From Lachnospiraceae bacterium (GTDB taxonomy: Bacteria > Bacillota > Clostridia > Lachnospirales > Lachnospiraceae), in assembly GCA_017626325.1 (NCBI GenBank), contig JAGAIZ010000049.1:1-64000 (forward strand): a stretch of 64,000 bases of DNA, read 5' to 3'. Below, one piece after another: positions 60,818 through 64,000 of the stretch; positions within the stretch are counted from its first letter, which is position 1; the number at the start of each line of letters is the position of its first letter. The notes below the pieces were generated by a model. That model was not told the DNA's origin. It did not search any database and saw only the letters and a list, made by a program, of their open reading frames with translations. A program made the position numbers and the translations under genes.

Positions 60818-62542
60818 ATGGAAGAGCTGAAATATCAGGTGGATTTATTAAATGCGATGAACCGTAAGCTAATCAGGGACGAGAAAATGCTTCGGCTGAT
60901 CTGTGAGACGTCAAGCAGCGCATTTCTATATTATAACTATGAAGAAGACAGAGTACAGACGATTGCGAACTGGGATCACTTCTTTTCCTTTGCCATTACA
61001 AATATTAAGGATTTAAAGAAATTGTATGACTGCGTGGAAGAGAAGGATATTATTCCGCTCAGGGAAGTATTCTTCATAGAGAAGCAGGGTATGAAAAGCC
61101 AGACCATAGAGGTCAAATTAAAGGAGAAGCGCATCTGTATTGAAGTAGAAGTCAATATCGTATATGATTCCATGAGTAATCCAACTGATAAAATTATTCG
61201 CTTTAAAGACGTGACGAAGTTTAACGCCCAGAATGATGAACTGACTTATATGGCGTATTATGATCTTTTGACCGGGCTTTATAACCGTAATTATTTCGTC
61301 AGACTGCTGGGAGAATTCGTAAGACGGGCCCAGGAGGAGAAGGAGACGGTTGCCGTAATGTTTCTCGATCTGGACGATTTCCGCAGAATTAACGACGGCA
61401 TGGGCATTATTGTGGGCGATGAGCTGGTCCAGCAGGTCGGGCAGTTCTTATTTGATTTGATGAATGATAATATTCATATCGCTCATTTCAACAGCGATAT
61501 TTACTGCATTGCGGTTTATAATCCCTGCGGGGCCAGAAGCGTGGAGACAATCTACCGGACGATTAAGGAACGGCTCAAGAAGCCTTTTGTATTGACGAGC
61601 GGCCAGGAGATCTATGTTACGGCGAGCGTAGGCGTGGCCGAATACCCGGAAGCAGCGTTGACTACGTTGGATCTGATCAACTGCGCTGAAATCGTTATGT
61701 TTAAGGCCAAGAGCCTTGGCAAAGACAAAATCCAGTATTTTGACGGCGCTATTCTGGATGAATTTCTGAAAAATGTCAACATTGAAAACAAATTAAAGGA
61801 AGCTGTTTTTTCGCAGAATTTCACGATGTATTTCCAGCCGCAGTTCAAAACGGCGGACAAGGCGCTGCGCGGCGTGGAGGCATTGATACGGTGGAAGGAT
61901 GATCATGGCAAGATGATCAGCCCTTCTGTTTTCATACCGATCGCCGAGAAGAACGGCGCGATCATCCCCATAGGAACGTGGGTAATCGAGGAAAGCCTGA
62001 AAGCGTATGCGGAATGGAAAAGGAAATATCATTATCCGATGATCATATCGCTTAATATCTCTGCGATTCAGTACAAGCAGCCTGATTTTATAGATAAAGT
62101 ATTGCATATTCTCAAGAAATATGACGTCTCGCCCTATGAGATTGAACTGGAGATCACGGAATCTATTCTGATTGATGATTTTGATGAGATTACCGAGAAG
62201 ATCGTGATGCTGAGAAATATGGGAATTAAAATATCTCTGGATGATTTTGGAACCGGATATTCTTCTTTATCTTATCTGAAAGGTCTGCCGATCGATACGC
62301 TTAAGATTGACAAGTCCTTTATTGATACGGTAATCACAGACGAGAATACGAAAATTATTACGGAATCTATTATTTATATGGTCAAAAAGCTGGGGTTCGA
62401 AACAATCGCGGAGGGTGTTGAGACGGAAGAGCAGTTCCGTTATCTGAATGAAATTTCCTGTGATATCATTCAGGGATTTTATCTTGGAAAGCCGATGCCG
62501 TCAGAGGGAATCGAAACATTGCTGGCAAATATGGATTTATAA
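60818..62542 (+). CDS. Cyclic di-GMP phosphodiesterase (EAL) with PAS and dead GGDEF domain
   Basis: 574 residues: a helical start, a PAS-like domain (about 25-130), a GGDEF-fold domain (about 145-305) and an EAL domain (about 320-570). The GGDEF fold keeps YDLLTGLYNRNYF and FLDLDDFRRIND, but the signature itself reads N-S-D-I-Y (residues 225-229), so synthesis of cyclic di-GMP is not expected; it may bind GTP and activate the EAL part. The EAL domain is complete: EALIRW, NISAIQ, EITES, DDFGTGYSSL, IDKSFI and AEGVET. No membrane segment, so it is cytosolic. Confidence 0.93.
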   Translation: MEELKYQVDLLNAMNRKLIRDEKMLRLICETSSSAFLYYNYEEDRVQTIANWDHFFSFAITNIKDLKKLYDCVEEKDIIPLREVFFIEKQGMKSQTIEVKLKEKRICIEVEVNIVYDSMSNPTDKIIRFKDVTKFNAQNDELTYMAYYDLLTGLYNRNYFVRLLGEFVRRAQEEKETVAVMFLDLDDFRRINDGMGIIVGDELVQQVGQFLFDLMNDNIHIAHFNSDIYCIAVYNPCGARSVETIYRTIKERLKKPFVLTSGQEIYVTASVGVAEYPEAALTTLDLINCAEIVMFKAKSLGKDKIQYFDGAILDEFLKNVNIENKLKEAVFSQNFTMYFQPQFKTADKALRGVEALIRWKDDHGKMISPSVFIPIAEKNGAIIPIGTWVIEESLKAYAEWKRKYHYPMIISLNISAIQYKQPDFIDKVLHILKKYDVSPYEIELEITESILIDDFDEITEKIVMLRNMGIKISLDDFGTGYSSLSYLKGLPIDTLKIDKSFIDTVITDENTKIITESIIYMVKKLGFETIAEGVETEEQFRYLNEISCDIIQGFYLGKPMPSEGIETLLANMDL

Positions 62543-62560
62543 AATGTTGTGGGGTAATGT

Positions 62561-63922
62561 ATGTTGCTTGGCAGAGCGGATGAACTGAATTATCTGAATA
62601 ACTGTTATGACAGGGACGGAAGTCAGATTCTGGTGATGTATGGTCAGAAGCATATCGGAAAGACCACTCTCGTGAAAGAATTCATGCGGGACAAGCCGAA
62701 TCATTATTATCTTGCGAGGGCATGTTCGGAGAGGGAGCAGGTATTTCAATGGGGGCGTCAGCTTGTTTTTGACGGATACGCAATGGAGCCTTTTCCTTCT
62801 TTTCATAATATATTGGCCAAAATAGCTTATCGGAGCAGCGGTAAGAGCGTCATTGTAATTGATGAATTCCAGCATATCGTGAAAGCGGGCGACAGATTTA
62901 TGAAGGAGCTGATCGCTTTCGTGCACAGCCAGTGGAACCGGAACGGCGTTATGATCGTTCTGTGCAGTTCTTCTGTCGGCTGGGTCGAAAACAGTATGGT
63001 TACGCGGATCGGGGAAGCCGCTTATGAGTTGTCCGGGTTTCTGAAGATCAGGGAGATGCCGTTTGAAGATATCGTGCAGCGATTCCCGAATTTCCGCATT
63101 GAAGAATGCGTGGAGGCCTATGCGATCCTGGGAGGGATCCCGGGACTATGGAATCAGTTCGACGACAGACTGACGATTCAGCAGAATATATGCCGGAATA
63201 TCCTGGATGCAGACAGTTTTCTGTATGAAGAAGGAGAGCGGATACTGACGGAACAGTTGCGGGAGCCCGGCGTTTATAATACGATTATGGCATCTATAGC
63301 TGCCGGTAATTATAAGCTGAACGATCTGTATCTGCATACGGGATTTTCCCGCGCCAAAATCAGCGTCTATTTGAAAAATCTGATCGAGCTGGAATTGGTC
63401 GAGAAGGTTTTTTCTTATGATACGGCAGGCCGGGAAAATGTGCAGAAGGGAATTTACAGGCTGAACCATCCCTTTGTGAATTTCTATTACACTTATATGT
63501 ATCCGCATATGAGCGATTTGCAGACACTTTCTGTGGGAGAATTCTATAATCGCCATGTGATGGGGAATTTCAGGAAATATGTGTCGGGATATTTTAAGCG
63601 GGTCTGCAGACAGCACCTTGCCGGATTAAATGACAGACACAGGCTGCCGTTTGTTGTGGACTCGATCGGGGAATGGATCGGCAAAGCCGGTTCTCTGGAT
63701 ATTATTGCACAGGATGAAGAAGGACATACGCTGATCGGATTATGTAATTGGGAGAAGCCGATGACATATGAAGACTACGAGAATCTGCTTGCTTACGCCA
63801 GAAAGGCGAAGATTCAGGCGGATTATATCTATATGTACACCGCGTTTCGGTTTGATGAGAAACTGAATCTGGAAGCCAAGATCAGACCGAATCTGAAATT
63901 GGTGCAGATTACGGACCTGTAG
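62561..63922 (+). CDS. AAA+ ATPase with C-terminal DUF234-type domain
   Basis: 453 residues. Walker A is GQKHIGKTT, Walker B IVIDEFQHI; the lid and a winged-helix region (about 225-300, with HTGFSRAKISVYLKNLI) follow, as in archaeal-type STAND ATPases (ATPase_2/DUF234 group). The C-terminal DUF234-like part has a degenerate nuclease motif: the usual acidic residue is retained in SLDIIAQD, but the later G-E-C-K-W reads G-L-C-N-W, losing both Glu and Lys. It follows the EAL gene after 18 bases. Function of the family is unknown; roles in defence or mobile elements have been suggested for relatives. Confidence 0.82.
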   Translation: MLLGRADELNYLNNCYDRDGSQILVMYGQKHIGKTTLVKEFMRDKPNHYYLARACSEREQVFQWGRQLVFDGYAMEPFPSFHNILAKIAYRSSGKSVIVIDEFQHIVKAGDRFMKELIAFVHSQWNRNGVMIVLCSSSVGWVENSMVTRIGEAAYELSGFLKIREMPFEDIVQRFPNFRIEECVEAYAILGGIPGLWNQFDDRLTIQQNICRNILDADSFLYEEGERILTEQLREPGVYNTIMASIAAGNYKLNDLYLHTGFSRAKISVYLKNLIELELVEKVFSYDTAGRENVQKGIYRLNHPFVNFYYTYMYPHMSDLQTLSVGEFYNRHVMGNFRKYVSGYFKRVCRQHLAGLNDRHRLPFVVDSIGEWIGKAGSLDIIAQDEEGHTLIGLCNWEKPMTYEDYENLLAYARKAKIQADYIYMYTAFRFDEKLNLEAKIRPNLKLVQITDL

Positions 63923-64000
63923 GCTGACAGGGAAGGTCGCGGCAGCCGGTCAATGAGGCAGGAAGCGGCGGGACAGAATCAGGATTATACGGAAATTATG
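63923..64000. other. Window end, no gene recognised
   Basis: The last 78 bases follow the stop of the DUF234-type ATPase gene. A possible ATG closes the window at 63998-64000, but it cannot be judged without the following sequence. No terminator is seen. Confidence 0.5.

Noticed and set aside
1..64000. CRISPR array or insertion sequence
   Set aside because: No regularly spaced 24-40 bp repeats with unique spacers and no transposase frame were found; the only repeats are inside genes or are single hairpins.

Overview
The window looks like a chromosome segment of an anaerobic low-to-mid-GC Firmicute, most likely a gut Lachnospiraceae (Clostridium cluster XIVa). This rests on the der-plsY-gpsA order, a long (397 aa) clostridial-type PRPP synthase, a T-box in front of tyrS, an anaerobic class III ribonucleotide reductase, AGGAGG-type ribosome binding sites and TTGACA/TATAAT promoters with 17-nt spacers. 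The species is not identified; no database was available.

Layout. 1-11.4 kb is the late end of a prophage: the 3' part of a tail-fibre-like gene, a lysis cassette (membrane coiled-coil protein, small membrane protein, LLH-type holin, a 20-codon coupled ORF, a two-domain GH24 + M15 endolysin), a helical structural protein and a 2204-residue polyvalent protein. The phage probably ends in the 11340-11536 gap, where two tandem 11-bp sites resemble integrase arm sites. 11.5-19.7 kb holds a two-component system, convergent prs, and the der-plsY-gpsA operon (ribosome assembly and phospholipid start), closed by a bidirectional terminator against metF. 20.7-28.7 kb is a five-gene signalling operon: MoxR ATPase, vWA protein, HD-GYP response regulator and two consecutive hybrid kinases whose defects look complementary. 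28.7-35.5 kb: T-box + tyrS, a DRE-TIM aldolase-like gene, aroC, a VanY-like carboxypeptidase, tgt and yajC. 35.7-42.9 kb: an acidic lipoprotein, then leuB, a membrane glycosyltransferase, a 31-codon ORF, ilvD and ilvB (branched-chain amino acids). 43-48.7 kb: an L,D-transpeptidase, serC-serA, a small unknown protein and a DUF1015 protein. 48.7-52.4 kb: glgB with an unusual charged tail, and an MscS channel. 52.4-56.4 kb: tRNA-Thr(CGT), then nrdD-nrdG flanked by two related small proteins, with probable paired NrdR boxes at the promoter. 56.4-64 kb: an ABC permease/ATPase pair without a binding protein, argH, asd, an EAL protein with a dead GGDEF domain, and a DUF234-type ATPase.

Amino-acid biosynthesis (leuB, ilvD, ilvB, serC, serA, argH, asd, aroC, metF) dominates the core part. 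The most unusual material is the degenerate kinase pair with its neighbours, the modular polyvalent phage protein, the tailed branching enzyme, and the paired small proteins around the anaerobic ribonucleotide reductase. All gene functions are assigned by recognising motifs in the translations; none was checked by search or experiment.
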